Of a stretch of 64,000 nucleotides of DNA, positions 46,001 through 57,432 are shown piece by piece; position 1 is the stretch's first letter, and every line of letters begins with the position of its first letter. The notes beneath the pieces are model-generated. The model searched no databases. It saw only the letters and a list, made by a program, of their open reading frames with translations, and was not told the origin of the DNA. This stretch comes from Ischnura elegans. Its lineage: Eukaryota > Arthropoda > Insecta > Odonata > Coenagrionidae. The DNA is taken from NCBI RefSeq assembly GCF_921293095.1, contig NC_060259.1, positions 48,775,812-48,839,811 of the forward strand, read 5' to 3'. A program made the position numbers and the translations under genes.

Positions 46001-47150
46001 AATAATGATAATGAAATTATTGTCCTAGGATAATATCCTCTGGAACACAAGAATTACGCATCTCCACAATTGGACTCCGTCATAGGACAATATAAGGTAA
46101 TTTAAATAATAGAACGAGAGAAAAATTCCTTCAAGAATAATCACGGCAAAAATGTAGTTAAAGTATGAAGCCAAAGTCATGAAAATGAAACAAAACTTGT
46201 CAATTAAGAATTATGTTAAAGATATGTAAAGTTGACTTTTTAATCTGGCACACAACATCGGTATTGCTGCTCCGTTGAAGAATAAACACCATCAATTGAT
46301 ACATCCATGTACACATGTGAAAAAAATAGTACAACGCATACACCAAATAATAAAAAGCTCATAGATTCAGTCAGAGCAGTTTATAATGAAATCAATGGGT
46401 TTATGCTTTAGAATCGTCCTAATCTGCCTAATCCTTGTACTAGGGGGGGGGGGGGCGAAATTCTAACATGAATGATCGTTTTTACGTTGGGAAACGTTTA
46501 TTAAATTTTCAGTCAGTGAACTCCTCGGCTGTATTCTCATGCTTTACGCTATATTTTTTCACCATCTGCATTCAACCTTTAAATGATTATCAGAAAATCT
46601 TAACTATACTTTCAAAAATTAATTTGAAAAGAGCTCTTTTGAAGACATGGTCTTAAAAAAATTATCACAAAAAAATTGGATAAAAAATATACTCGTAGCT
46701 GTCACAATGTATTATTACATCATATTTTAAACGTGAGCAATAACTTTTTCTCCTGCTGATATTACCGACCCACACAAGGCTGAACCCAGCAAAAGAATAA
46801 AATTTGGATGTGACTGTTTCTACATAAGAACATGCAGCATTACATAACTACGCGCAAATAATCAGCAGTTAATGAAGAGGACTATATTAGTCAGGGTTTT
46901 CACATTGGCATTTCATGTTATTCCGATTAATCCTGGACTCAGACATCTAAGTATGCCAAAAATTCTAAATACTGCGGTGCGTTAAGTTATACTCCAAATC
47001 TTACTAAGGATTTGGTGATTCTTTTAGACTCATATTTCAAAACTGAAGTAACAACATCGTGCATATTATTACCGCAACGTAATTAGATTTTCTAAAATAT
47101 TTGAGTGATCTTAATTTTTAAAATTCAGACGCTAATATCATGTTAGTTTT
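46001..47150. other. No recognisable gene
   Basis: AT-rich; poly-G run at 46442-46455. Nothing supportable seen. Confidence 0.4.
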
Positions 47151-47154
47151 TCGA

Positions 47155-47670
47155 TAAATGGCGTTTGGCAGAAAAGGGAGGTGCCACTTCGCACTCGTCC
47201 GGCCTCACCTTGAAAACGCAGAAAGCATATGGGATGCGATGCAGAAAGACTTAATCCACACTAAAATGCATAGGAAAGCTGCGCGATTCGGCAAAAACTG
47301 CCACGGGCATACAGAAAGCGTTACACCGATGTTAACGAATAAGGTTGGGAGTCGCTAGAGACTCGGAGGCTACGCGCAAGGCTAACACTGCTAGAGCAAT
47401 TGGGAGTGGATATCTTTAAGAGTTACACGGAGAATATTATATTAGAACCCCACAACATTTCTAGGTCCGACAGAAACGATAAAGTAAAGAGATATGTCGC
47501 CAAACGAATAGGGATGAGAGTTCGTTTACCTCAGCAAGATAAAGTAATTAATGCTTGGCGAAATTTTGTAAGGGAATTTCCTTTTACCGTGTTAACGGCT
47601 GACGTCCTAACAACCCCCGCCATATGCATATTGAGGCGGCTAAAGGGGCAGTCCTTATGTCGATGCTAGT
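47155..47670 (+). pseudogene. CR1-like LINE relic, 5'-truncated 3' end
   Basis: Reads CHFALVRPHLENAESIWDAMQKDLIH, RKAARFGKNCHGHTESVT, then in other frames the ETRRLRARL-like block and ENIILEPHNISRSDRND. The 3' UTR has GCGGCTAAAGGGGCAGTCCTTATGTCGATG. Same family as 21.3 kb. Confidence 0.75.
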
Positions 47671-47944
47671 AAAGTTGGGAAATATTCAAAGATATCTTAC
47701 GACTAAAACGAATTAAAATATATTTCCGACGTCGAGAGTCACATTTATTTGAACGAGCGCAAAGATCTTGAAACATACCACTGATGTGTGTCTCTGAGGT
47801 TTTGAGGACATTTTTCACTTGATTAATATAAAGGTGATCTTTTCCACCAATTAGTACAAGTTTTACAGCTTTGTAACCCTGAGAATTTTATGTGGAAGTG
47901 ACGAATAATTACAGCCGTATTACAAAAAAAATGAACACTCTGTG

Positions 47945-48254
47945 ACCACGTCTACATCCTGAAACACATGCTCGATTCTAGCCCTCTCTTTTTAACGCTA
48001 TGACAAATAACTATTAACTTTATGTCATATTTTATAGATTGACTCTTGGTTGGTTATTTTCCACGCTAATGTGCATTAGGCGGGCGAATTGCACTGGAAT
48101 TGCTTATTACATTTGATGTCATTGCTTTCCCTGGAGTATGCGTTTTGGAATTTTCGTAATTTTTCGTCACCAGCGCTCCTAAGTTATCTATGTGCAATGT
48201 GAAACTTTTCGCAATGCGGATAACCTCGGAGGCAACGTTCAGTTAAATAACTTT
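47945..48254 (-). pseudogene. LINE fragment, start of endonuclease domain
   Basis: Minus strand includes ERARIEHVFQDVDVV, parallel to KRAEIEHIFQDADVVVGT at 51750-51690. The flank with CCTCGGAGGCAACGTTCAGTTAAATAA matches 51985-52010. Cut by the tRNA-like repeat at 48255. Confidence 0.6.
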
Positions 48255-48750
48255 CCTCGTTTAAAATTTTCAGCATTAAATTTTTTTAGTCATATGCATA
48301 TATTATGTTGATACTAAGAACGACTCTTTTAATTAATGAAAAAAGTATGATCACTTCCGTCTCGAACCCTCCTAAAACTGTATCGCAACTACTGCGCATA
48401 GAACAGACCTCGGCTACGGAGCGACGTATTAGTTAGACTTACACAGTGAATCCAATTATTAAACTAAAGATAGGAAAAACCTCGCCTCGGAACCCAAAAG
48501 ACACTCTTGAGGTCCCAGCGTGTTCGTGGGCGTGAATTACCTCAGTGCTTTCCATCCGCTAAAATTAATTCCGAAGGGGCTTAAACTCCTGGATTTTGAC
48601 TCCAGCTTCGGTAGGTCAGTCGCGTCATCTTCGTCGGCACAGGATGCAGGTTTGCTTTACGTGCCACCCTTTCAATTTTTCACCAACCCGGCCATATTAA
48701 TTAGGTGGGTCTCGTGGATGTCTACGTATTATTGAAAACGATAGTGACAC
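48255..48750 (-). repeat. tRNA-like SINE-type repeat, copy 3
   Basis: Colinear with 45235-45770 and in the same orientation. B box decayed (CTCGAACCCTCC on the plus strand, 48361), A box area CTCGGCTACGG near 48410. Confidence 0.6.
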
Positions 48751-48754
48751 TCCT

Positions 48755-49245
48755 CTTTATTTAGCCGTGACACGATAAAGCTGCCAGCTCAATCGTCTTC
48801 GTGTCTCTTCGGCTTGCGGTCGGTCGGAATTCCTTGCGTGAGCAAAACGATTGTTATCGGTTTCAAAGACTCTGGAAAAGAATGCCGAACTTTTAATTCA
48901 TGGTTCGCAGCTGCGGTTGGTAGAATGAATAACGAAGAGGTGAATGCACGTCCAAGGCCAAGGTCAGTCGACTTTCGCCACCCTTATCTGTTCGCAACTC
49001 GGAAGGTCCGCACAGGTTAAAGGAAATAGACGCACTCACTATTTCGAGCGGGCCATTGCAAACTTTTCTAGCCAGAGTTTGAATTCACAAATCCTTCCCT
49101 CCTACCTTACCTCCCTACACCCCTACTGCTTCAACCACCTCGCGCTTCCCCAGCGAGTAGAGGCAGCCACGCATAATCATTCACATTCTTTGTGCTCAAC
49201 GGTATTCAACGGTTGTTACACGATATTGTTCGTATATTGAATTGT
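48755..49245. other. No recognisable gene
   Basis: Less AT-rich than its surroundings, with two overlapping plus-strand frames that show no domain. Nothing supportable. Confidence 0.35.
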
Positions 49246-49249
49246 TCAA

Positions 49250-49645
49250 CGATAGATAAAATAAAAGAGATAAACTGTATAACCGATAGATTCAGAATTT
49301 CATTTTTCCAAGATCATTAAGAGACTATAATGGCGGCGTTAGAACTTAAAAATAGGTTAGTTTACATGTAGTTTAGCCTACCAACTTATGAATTCATTAA
49401 TGAGTGTTTCTGAATTTTTTAGTATTTCTAACAGCTTTTTTATGTGTGTTTCAGCTTTGTTGACAGATTGCCTTCGTGAGAAGTTGGCAAGGTTTGCCTT
49501 TGCATGAATGTGGAAGTATAATTTGTTAGTATGCGTAGCATTTACATGCGTATTGTGTGCATTAGGGAATCCTCTTGCATGTTGGTGATTGATCACCACC
49601 TGCCAAACACGCTAGAGGTGGCTCCTAGGGTATTCTGCATACATA
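49250..49645 (+). repeat. GTAGATG-tailed dispersed repeat, full copy
   Basis: AGATTCAGAATTTC, AAGAGACTATAATGGCGGCG, GATTGATCACCACCTGCC and GGTGGCTCCTAGGGTATTCTGC; colinear with 16235-16655. Confidence 0.65.
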
Positions 49646-50035
49646 TTCGCATCTACATACTACCTCGCAAGGCGTATAAAAGGCGTGTGGCAGGTGGTGT
49701 TAGGACACCAGTCGTGCACACACAAAAAGGAAATGCGAAATTACGATTAGCATTTATTTAGGTCCTTTAGGTTGGGGGAAAAAAGCAATTCCCATTTCCG
49801 TCCCCTCCGTTCGCCTAAATATCTCTCTTTATGTATCGCTTCTGTCGGACCTGGAAATATAGTGGGGCTCTAATATTATGTTCTCTGTGTTGCTCTTAAA
49901 TATATCCATTATCAGTTGCCCAAGCAATCTAAAGCCTAGCGCGCAGCCTCCAAGTTCAGCGGCTCCAAGGCCAATTTGCTTCACATCTGGGTAACGCTGT
50001 CTGTACGCCCGCAGCTGTTTTTGACGAACCACCCA
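49646..50035 (-). pseudogene. CR1-like LINE relic, C-terminus and 3' tail
   Basis: Minus strand codes KNCxGRTDSVTQM-like residues around 50010-49985, then DIFKSNTENIILEPHYISRSDRSD (49915-49840) and a 3' UTR ending GCGAGGTAGTATGTAGATG. Frameshifts present. Confidence 0.7.
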
Positions 50036-51299
50036 TCCTTCTTTTGTATTTACATCTACATATACATCTACATAATACCCTGCGAGCCACTTCTAGGGTG
50101 TTTGGCAGGGGGTGAAAATTTAATTTAGAGTAATTTGTATAAAAGTCTATTGTGAGATACCGTGTCAAAATCTTTCTTGAAATCTAGAAATAATGCATCA
50201 ACTTGTCTTCTCGATTCACCAGATTTGAGAACGTCGTGAAGAAAGAGCGCGTGCTGAGTTTCGCATGATCTACCTTTTCGGATGCCGTGCTGATAATCGT
50301 GGAGAAAGTTACGTCTGTCCAAGAAAGTCATGATATTGCTAGGAAATACGCTTATATCGGTGTAACGCTTGCAATTTTCCAGTCAAGCGGTAACTTTCCT
50401 TCAGAAAGTGGCTCCTAGAATATTATCCCTAATTGTAAGTAAGGTGCTATCTGTGGAGCTAACTCCTGGAGGACACGCGGAGGTATTCTCTCCGGACCCC
50501 GAGATTGACTATTCTTTATCGATTGTAGTTTTTTGTTATCCCATCTCGTTGTATAGAGATTTCTTCCATCGGTTCTTCAGTAAATGGTATTTCTAAATTA
50601 AATTCAGTATCGTCTGCAGTGTATACACTCTTGAATTGGGACTTTAGCCTTTTAGCTTTAGCCAATATTTTCGGTGACGAGTTTACCATATTTATGAAGT
50701 AACTAATCTACGTTTGAAGATTTTCCCTAAGGTTCTCTCGCACACGACGAAAGGATTTTCTGATTTTCTTCGAGTGATTAACCGAGTACCTTTTTAACTT
50801 TGCCAGGGCAGTTCGCATAGTTTTTTTTTGTTATTTGGCGTTATGCATTGTAACTTTCTTTTGCTTCAAGTTCCTTCGATTTATTACCTAACGTAACGTA
50901 CTTTTTGTACAAGTTGTGTCGTTTTCTCTGTTCTTTAAGTCCCCTTCTGACATTGTTGTGGTGCCAGTGTGGTCCTTTATTATCACATTTTAGTTTTTGC
51001 TGAATATATTTATTGATTCCTTGGCGCAGGATTTCTAAGAAGTACTTTCATGTTACAATTGTTCTTTTATCCTCTGTTTTAGCTACGAATTTTGTGTAGG
51101 CGTCATTAAGCATCTTGTCAAATTTAGTGAAGTCACTTTTATCAAATAAGTAAATATTGCATTTTGGTTTTACAACTGACCATACATCATTTTTTAGAGT
51201 TTTTGAAATTACTACGTGATCACTCAGACCGTGAATAATATGACTTGTTTTATCAACTTAGTACAACTAATAACTTCAGGCTTTACTTTGTGAAACCTC

Positions 51300-51600
51300 T
51301 CCATATTGGAAGTAAGGAAATAAAACTTTGTAAGGTTCACTGTTATTTAATTATGGGCGCGACCCGGGTTTCGTAACTTGGTTACATCGCCAGGTGACTG
51401 ATCTTGCATGCATCATACATTTATACACAAAGTACACAAGTGACTGTGAGGACATCTATCGGAAAGGATAAGGACTGGTTGAAAGAGCGGGGGTGAGGGT
51501 TAAACACGGACTGAAATAGGGAGAGGGGGTGAGGGAAAGGGGGAAAGGCTGCCCCCTGTCTGAATTTCATGGGCAGCGCTGAGTAAATGTTATTCAACTG
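51300..51600 (-). repeat. Penelope-like terminal repeat inserted in the LINE
   Basis: Minus strand: CTGGCGATGTAACCAAGTTACGAAACCCGGGTCGCGCC (51395-51358 region), a hammerhead-like fold with stem GTAAC/GTTAC and stem III ACC/GGT before a GTC triplet, followed by AATAAAACTTTG-type sequence. It separates two halves of the endonuclease domain of the LINE. Confidence 0.65.
51356..51395 (-). ncRNA. Degenerate hammerhead ribozyme motif (PLE-borne)
   Basis: Core CTGGCGA (one change from CUGANGA), 5-bp stem II with CAA loop, GAAACCCGGGTC. The altered core base should weaken or abolish cleavage. Confidence 0.45.
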
Positions 51601-53234
51601 CTATAAAAACTCCGCCACCTATTCTATTGCGTCAATCGCATCAGTAAATTTTATATCATAGAGGAAAAGCTTCGCTATCGCTGGTATCTTCCGTAAGCCA
51701 GCTCCCTGTTCCCACGACCACGTCAGCGTCTTGAAAAATATGCTCGATTTCGGCGCGCTTGTTTTTTACGCTACGGCAATTACGAACAGCAAGGTTAATA
51801 TCATATTTTGTAGATTGAGTTTCGGTCGGCTCTTGTCCACGCTTTTATGTACTAGGCGGGTGAATTTTACTGGAAGTTCCTACTATTTTTGGTATGTTTT
51901 CTTTCTCTGGAGCACGCGGTTTGAGAATGTTGACGCTTTTGTTCTACGCTTACTTTGTTGTGGGATGCAATGCGGTTTTCCTCGGAGGCTACGTTTAGTT
52001 AAATCATTAATAATCCCACTAGATGACCTACCCTATAGTCTAAAAAATTACTATAGAGCTAAAAAATCCTACAAGCTACCCGTTCAGACGCTCTTAGGAA
52101 TAATTCAGCCCAGACGGATTGAGGGGAGCCCGGCACGATCTAAGCACCGGCCGAACGGCACCACTACCCCTCCGAACGCGTTCCACCTCCGAGCTTAAGA
52201 TCCCTAACCTTTTCCCAAAATGTACGTGTGGACGTTTCTTGACCCGGGAGAAGAAAGCCGTATATTTCCGCCGGAGATTCTCCTGACCAAGAGAATAAAA
52301 GCCGTGTATATACGTTTTCTAGCTCTCCCCCTTTTATGACAGTCGCGGGTGTACTACGCCTTTGTTTCGGAACCCAACACTAAGGGGTCTAGGCTTTACC
52401 CTCGGAATCCGGGAGCAGGTACCCTGACCCCTCGTCCTTTATTACCCCTCTTAGCGGTAAAGGACCGCGGTCATGCAATTGTTTATCCAGTCAGTTTTCG
52501 AAATAAATATTTGTTCTTTTCTCCAGAAATGTAAATTAAGAATTGAATTCTTTGTCTTTTGAGCTGCGTTTACAATTTTTAAACGAAATTCTGCGATAAA
52601 TATTAACTTATATCTCGAGTTCTGAATAAACATCAACATGGAAATTGTTACTGCATTAAATGCGTTAACATAGACCTTAGAACTTCGTTTAAAATTTGAC
52701 AGAAATGAGGAGCTCAGAAAAAATGAGGAATTCAATTCAAAGTCTGCAGTTTACGTGCAAGCGACAATTATCCTTGTGCTGAATGCATATAAGCAATACA
52801 TAAGTTGACCACGAACCAATGCCGCAGGGGCCGCAGGTATGGTCGTAAACCCGGAAAGGAGGGAGCACAACCTCTCTCGGAGTCCGAGATAATGCAGAGT
52901 CCCAGCGGGGAGGGGTCGAATAAGGATCCGCGAGACCTTTCTCAACGAATGTCCTCCAAAAATGCTCCGCACCACGAGAAAGAAGAGTCTCTTGGGGCTC
53001 AGTACAGCAGTCATGCTAAGACGAAAACTCCGCCGTCTCGAAAGGGCTAAAGGAATTTAAGATCTCATCGGCTCTGCTTTCGGAGGTATCATTAGTGCCG
53101 ACATGGGCCACCACCCGCAGTCTGGAGCAATCTGTATCCTTCACCGCTGCTTTTACCGCCAAACTTGGTATTATGTTACTATGTAGATGTAGATATATTT
53201 TTACATGAAAAAGCCTGTTGACTAACAAGTATTT

Positions 53235-53915
53235 ATGTTGTAATTATTTATGTTTATATGACCCCCAGAGAAATAAACATTTATGTACTATTGTTTTCAA
53301 CCATTAATTTTTACTAGGAAATACCGAAATTGATAATGTGACATTTATATAAAATGTATATACTATGAGCATATGATGTTTGTAAAATCTTTGAAACTCA
53401 TTCGAGCACGGGAATCATTAGGAATAGATATAAATATTAAAAAACAGCAAACAAAACTGTAAAAATTAGTCATTCCATGAATAAATTATTGCGTGTTAGA
53501 AAATTAATGTCGGTTATTATAACTTGAAGCTGCAGGTTGACATTAAGTGACGAGAAAGTTTCTTGTTAATATTCATAAATTTTAAAATCATGGTTTGATA
53601 TATAAAGTTCGATCTAGTTGGCACATTTGGCATAAAAAGGATATTGATATTTAAAAGAAAAAAGACAAAAATAATACAGTATGATACAAATGATAAATGC
53701 CAATAATATGTTCCTTGGCTATAGATTATTGCCCTAATTATGATAAAAATGTTACATTTAAGGTCCTTTTATCACAAAAACCACATTCGACATCGACAAC
53801 ACAAAAATACGTAAAATATTAAATCATTTCTAAACTGGCTGGTTGGAGTTAGTCACGCGTCTCATTGGTACAGCTCCGCCATTCGCGTCTATGACGCGGT
53901 AATCAGTAGCGCAGT
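53235..53915. other. No recognisable gene
   Basis: Very AT-rich. Nothing supportable seen. Confidence 0.4.
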
Positions 53916-53919
53916 CTTA

Positions 53920-54153
53920 AGGCCGTTTTACACGGGGCACGGAATTTCGCAGGTTAGAACTGCATTAATTTCTAAAACGGCGTCGAATTGCAAGAATGCA
54001 TGAACGAAATTAGAACAGGGGCTATATTGCCATCTCACGCCCACGCATTCTCGCATGCGTTCTAGAAATTCACCACTTACCACGACGCAATTTTGTCTGC
54101 ACCTTCGTACACACGTCAGATTGTGCAAGTACGTGCCCCGTGTAAAACGGCCT
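53920..54153 (+). repeat. MITE, AGGCCGTTTTACACGGGGCA family, best copy
   Basis: 234 bp with near-perfect inverted ends (AGGCCGTTTTACACGGGGCACG / CGTGCCCCGTGTAAAACGGCCT). Opposite orientation to 9683-9914. TTA flanks the left end and TTA follows the right end, a possible 3-bp duplication. Confidence 0.8.
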
Positions 54154-54244
54154 TTAGACTGCCACAGCTCGTCCTCGGCGGCAACAGATGTGATAAATCG
54201 GCTTCAGATAGTTACATCGACCAGGCATGCGTTTTTTCTAAATC

Positions 54245-54632
54245 TGCATATTACCCTGCGAGCCACCTCTTGAGTATTTGGCAGGGGGTGATGAACCACT
54301 AGTATGCAGTACGCAAGAAGATTCCCACATGCACACCACAGGGACATAAAAGGTAACGTACACTAACAATTTATGCTTCCATATCCATGCTAAGGCAAAA
54401 GTTGCAAACTATTCGTTAAGGTAGCTAATCCACCATCGAAGATAGAACACACGAAACATGCTGTTAGAAATAATAAAAAAAAATCAGGAACATGCATTAA
54501 GGAATACATGAGTTAGCTGGCTAAACAATAAGTCATCTAATTTATTCTTGAGTTCCAACGCTGCCGTAATAGTCTCTTATCAATCGTGGAAAAACGAAAT
54601 TCTGAATCTATCTGTTGTACGGTCTATCTCTC
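54245..54632 (-). repeat. GTAGATG-tailed dispersed repeat
   Basis: Inverse of the 16.2 and 49.3 kb copies. A piggyBac-type MITE has inserted at its far end (TTAA at 54633). Confidence 0.65.
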
Positions 54633-54636
54633 TTAA

Positions 54637-54953
54637 CCCTTTTAGTGCCAGTCTATTTTGTCCGGTATGCTGAAGAATGCCAGGGCTTTTTTTGGCTAAT
54701 ATGTATGCTTGCGCTTGATAATTTACATAAAGACATGCATTTACATTCATTTTCAGAAACTATTTTTTTTATTTCCTCCCAAAGCTAACGGGTATATTAA
54801 AGCATGTAAGATTCAAAAGATAGTTGCCAAAGCATTATGAAAAACAATAAATAAAAGGCGTGAATGTTAAAAAAAACGGCGAATAGATCGGCCCTTGGCA
54901 CTCTGCGCACATACCTCCCGGGCCGATGGATCGACCTGCTGGCACTATAAGGG
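54637..54953. repeat. piggyBac-type MITE, 317 bp, with TTAA target duplication
   Basis: Ends CCCTTTTAGTGCCAG and, inverted, CCCTTATAGTGCCAGC; TTAA directly flanks both ends (54633-54636, 54954-54957). AT-rich interior without coding capacity. Confidence 0.82.
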
Positions 54954-55379
54954 TTAATTCATTTATATGATCTGATGTACACTAGTTTGTTGGCGTTTGC
55001 GTTGGCCAGCGTCGTCGGAAAATACATAATCAGTCACGTCCTGGCGCTATTTCAGCAGTAAAGTGTCAGCAGAGGAAATCGCTTTGTCCTACTTCATGGC
55101 TACGCAAGCTACTGAAGTGCTTGTGCTCTTTAGAAATATTTAGCCGTGAAATTCAATTTTTAATCCATCCAATTTGGATCGCGTCACCATGACAAAAGGC
55201 GTTCACGATTCCTGTGACGTGAGAATAGGCAGCATACTCGACGCTTGCTTTTCGCTTATCGATCGCAAAGGATACCCATTAAAAGCATACCCATTACCTA
55301 ATAAATGCTCTCAGGCAGGACACGAATAATATAATTGAGGATTCTGGGTTAGGCTACGGAATATGCTGTCACCCGCCGT

Positions 55380-55490
55380 GCAGTTGAATTGTTGTACTAC
55401 AGTCGTCACTCGTAGTGACGACTGTAGATCGAATCGGAAATCACGGGGAAAATAAACTATAATTAGGGTAATTAACCGTTATTTATGTCC
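55380..55490 (+). repeat. Unclassified dispersed repeat fragment with perfect hairpin
   Basis: GAATCGGAAATCACGGGGAAAATAAACTATAATTAGGG aligns with the core of the ~400-bp family. The part before it is a perfect 14-bp stem (55397-55427, CTACAGTCGTCACT, loop CGT). Confidence 0.45.
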
Positions 55491-55499
55491 AACATGAAA

Positions 55500-55690
55500 C
55501 ATCTACATAACACCCTCTTAACCACCTCAAGAGTGCTTGACAGGGAGTGATCAATCACCAGCATGCAGCATGCAAGAGGATTCCCACATGTACGCCACAA
55601 GGTCATAAAGTATTATGTATCATAACAAAAAATACGTGCATATTCATGCACGTATACGTGCATATTAATGCAAAACTTGCCAATGGTTAG
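55500..55690 (-). repeat. GTAGATG-tailed dispersed repeat
   Basis: CATCTACATAACACCC, GGGAGTGATCAATCACCAGCATGC and GGATTCCCACATG on the plus strand are the inverse of the common tail. Confidence 0.6.
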
Positions 55691-55839
55691 TAATTTTTAT
55701 AGTAAATCCATGCGAAGTTGGAACAAAGTAAAAATAAAAAGATGCAAAGAGTCGTTATGGCGAGTGACGCCATTAATTTTATAAAACTAGATACCGTTGG
55801 TATCGATGTAAATCACAGTCACTGGTGTCACTTTTTGGA

Positions 55840-55990
55840 ACTGTTCCACGTTAAAAATAAAAAAATACTTTGTTATATTCCACACTTTATTTCAAATAGT
55901 ATGACCCGGGTTTCTGCCTATCATACTATCATCAGTTTTTTTTTTATTTTTAACCGTTGCCATCCTTAGTATAACGAGGGAAAATATCAT
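55840..55990 (-). repeat. Penelope-like terminal repeat
   Basis: Minus strand: CTGATGATAG...GCAGAAACCCGGGTCATAC, then AAATAAAGTGTGGAATATAACAAAG, the layout seen in the 51.4 kb copy. Confidence 0.55.
55900..55935 (-). ncRNA. Hammerhead-like core (PLE-borne)
   Basis: CTGATGA and GAAACCCGGGTC are both exact hammerhead core elements, including stem III ACC/GGT and a GTC cleavage triplet. Stem II (TAGTATGATAGGCA) does not pair well, so activity is doubtful. Confidence 0.45.
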
Positions 55991-56184
55991 TTAAAATCTC
56001 TGTTTTACTAGCTTTTCTTAATTTTCTTCTCTTGATCATGTCTACCTTAGTATGACGGTAAACGAAGGATATTTTTCACGTCGCCTGGAAAAATTCTACG
56101 AATTTAATTAGTAAATCTGGCCTGTAGGTACTTTTCTACACCCCTGTTAATGATCCAACCAAATACCATGCGAATATAATCCAT

Positions 56185-56757
56185 CTAACCTATAACTTTG
56201 TGTCGCTCTATCTGGTAAGACCATCTACTTTAAAATTTGAAATAAATGGATCACTAATATTAAAAAGAACGAATAAAAACAAGAGAAGAGACATCGTAAA
56301 TAAATCTGGGTTGACTGCTGCCATCTCCCATATATTAAAATAGCCCAATTATTATGACAGAAACGATCACAAGGTTAAGATTAAGGAAATAGACAGCAGA
56401 ACTTATAGATTTAAGTTGTCTTTTATCCGCATACAACAAGGGACTATGCTTAGTACCTGCGATAGTTTAGTTGTAGGATAGCTTGATACCAACTAGATAT
56501 AATAGGCTCTTAATATGTATTAAATAATTTACTGTAATTGCCTATACTAGCTTCCTGCATGCATTTCTTGGCATGTTTTAACTCATCCATGAAACAACTT
56601 CTACGCCAACTGTTCGTTTTCTAGTACAAGTAGCTTTATTTTCATGGTATTCGTGGCCTTAGCTATCCTCCTAACTTTCTAGCGCTCTATCTCGTAAAAC
56701 CATATACTTTAAAATTTGAAATAAATGGAACACTTACTTAAAAGAACGAATAAAAAC
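56185..56757 (+). repeat. Direct duplication of a ~95-bp segment
   Basis: 56185-56281 and 56662-56757 share CGCTCTATCT, ACTTTAAAATTTGAAATAAATGG and AAAGAACGAATAAAAAC. About 380 bp lies between them, without recognisable content. Confidence 0.55.
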
Positions 56758-56779
56758 AGAAATCTTCTGGTCTGACCGC

Positions 56780-56905
56780 ATCTCGCTGCCCTGTGAGCTT
56801 GGCTAGTGTCCCGCAAGCTAGCACGCGTCCGATTAAGGCTGGGATGAGTGCTGCATACCAATGTGGAATCACCCCATGCCACACACACACAGTACCTCGT
56901 ATACA
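56780..56905 (+). repeat. GTAGATG-tailed repeat, second type
   Basis: GGGATGAGTGCTGCATACC and GGAATCACCCCATGCCACACAC as in 13600-13765; cut by the MITE that begins at 56905. Confidence 0.55.
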
Positions 56906-57178
56906 TAGGCGGATTTAGGGGGGGCACAGGGGTAGTGCCCCCCCCCCCCATTAGACGCTTAAAAAATAGACAATTTTTTAATACGGTTGTCATTACGATC
57001 GTTTTGTATTGTGTATTACGGAGTCTAAATCATTTAATTTCATATTAATAACTTTCATATTAAAATAAAGGGAATATTACGTACAGTAATTGTTGCATCT
57101 TTTTTTGATCTCAAGTATGAGAAGATCGTTTTCCTGTCAGACCCTTGTGCCCCTCAGAAAAAAGTCCTGAATCCGCCC
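56905..57178. repeat. MITE with TAGGCGGATTTAGG / CCTGAATCCGCC ends
   Basis: 274 bp with inverted ends, G- and C-runs next to the left end. The interior TTTTTTAATACGG matches the 4.7 and 22.5 kb members. Confidence 0.65.
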
Positions 57179-57297
57179 TTCCTAGTAGATGTAAATGGAA
57201 CTTCTGATAAATTAATATCATTAAATGAAAGAGGTCCGGAAATCTGCAAATTTAACGATGATGAATAAAATCCATGCATTTTACATAGGGAATTTAA

Positions 57298-57432
57298 TAG
57301 CACAGATTAGAACTGCATTATTTCTCAAACAGCGTGGAATTGCGCGAATGCTTGAACGAAATTAGAACAGAGGCTACGTTGCTACCCTACGTCCATACAT
57401 TCTCACATGCGTTCTTGGAATTCACCGCTTCA
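57298..57432 (+). repeat. MITE (AGGCCGTTTTACACGG family), right part missing
   Basis: Matches 53938-54078, then stops after TTCACCGCTT. The sequence that follows begins CAGGGCGCTTTCACAGTTCGG and is foreign to the MITE, so another element probably inserted here. Confidence 0.6.

Larger units (their letters stand above)
50045..53230 (-). pseudogene. CR1-like LINE relic with ORF1, endonuclease and partial reverse transcriptase
   Basis: From 5' to 3' on the minus strand: an ORF1 piece (53200-52750) with VVAHVGTNDTSESRADEI, like the GxND block of the SGNH esterase in CR1 ORF1; the endonuclease start (51780-51640: NCRSVKNKRAEIEHIFQDADVVVGT, SWLTED); after a PLE insert, the endonuclease end and linker (51230-50950: SDHVVISKTLKNDVWSVVKPK, KYFLEILRQGINKYI); reverse transcriptase (50390-50125: QHGIRKGRSCETQ, FLDFKKDFDTVSHNRLLYKLL); then a jump to the 3' tail ending GTAGATG (50110-50045). 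The middle of the reverse transcriptase is deleted. Dead copy. Confidence 0.7.

Noticed and set aside
51731-52198. 155-residue plus-strand open frame
   Set aside because: Antisense shadow of a LINE endonuclease segment on the minus strand (NCRSVKNKRAEIEHIF).
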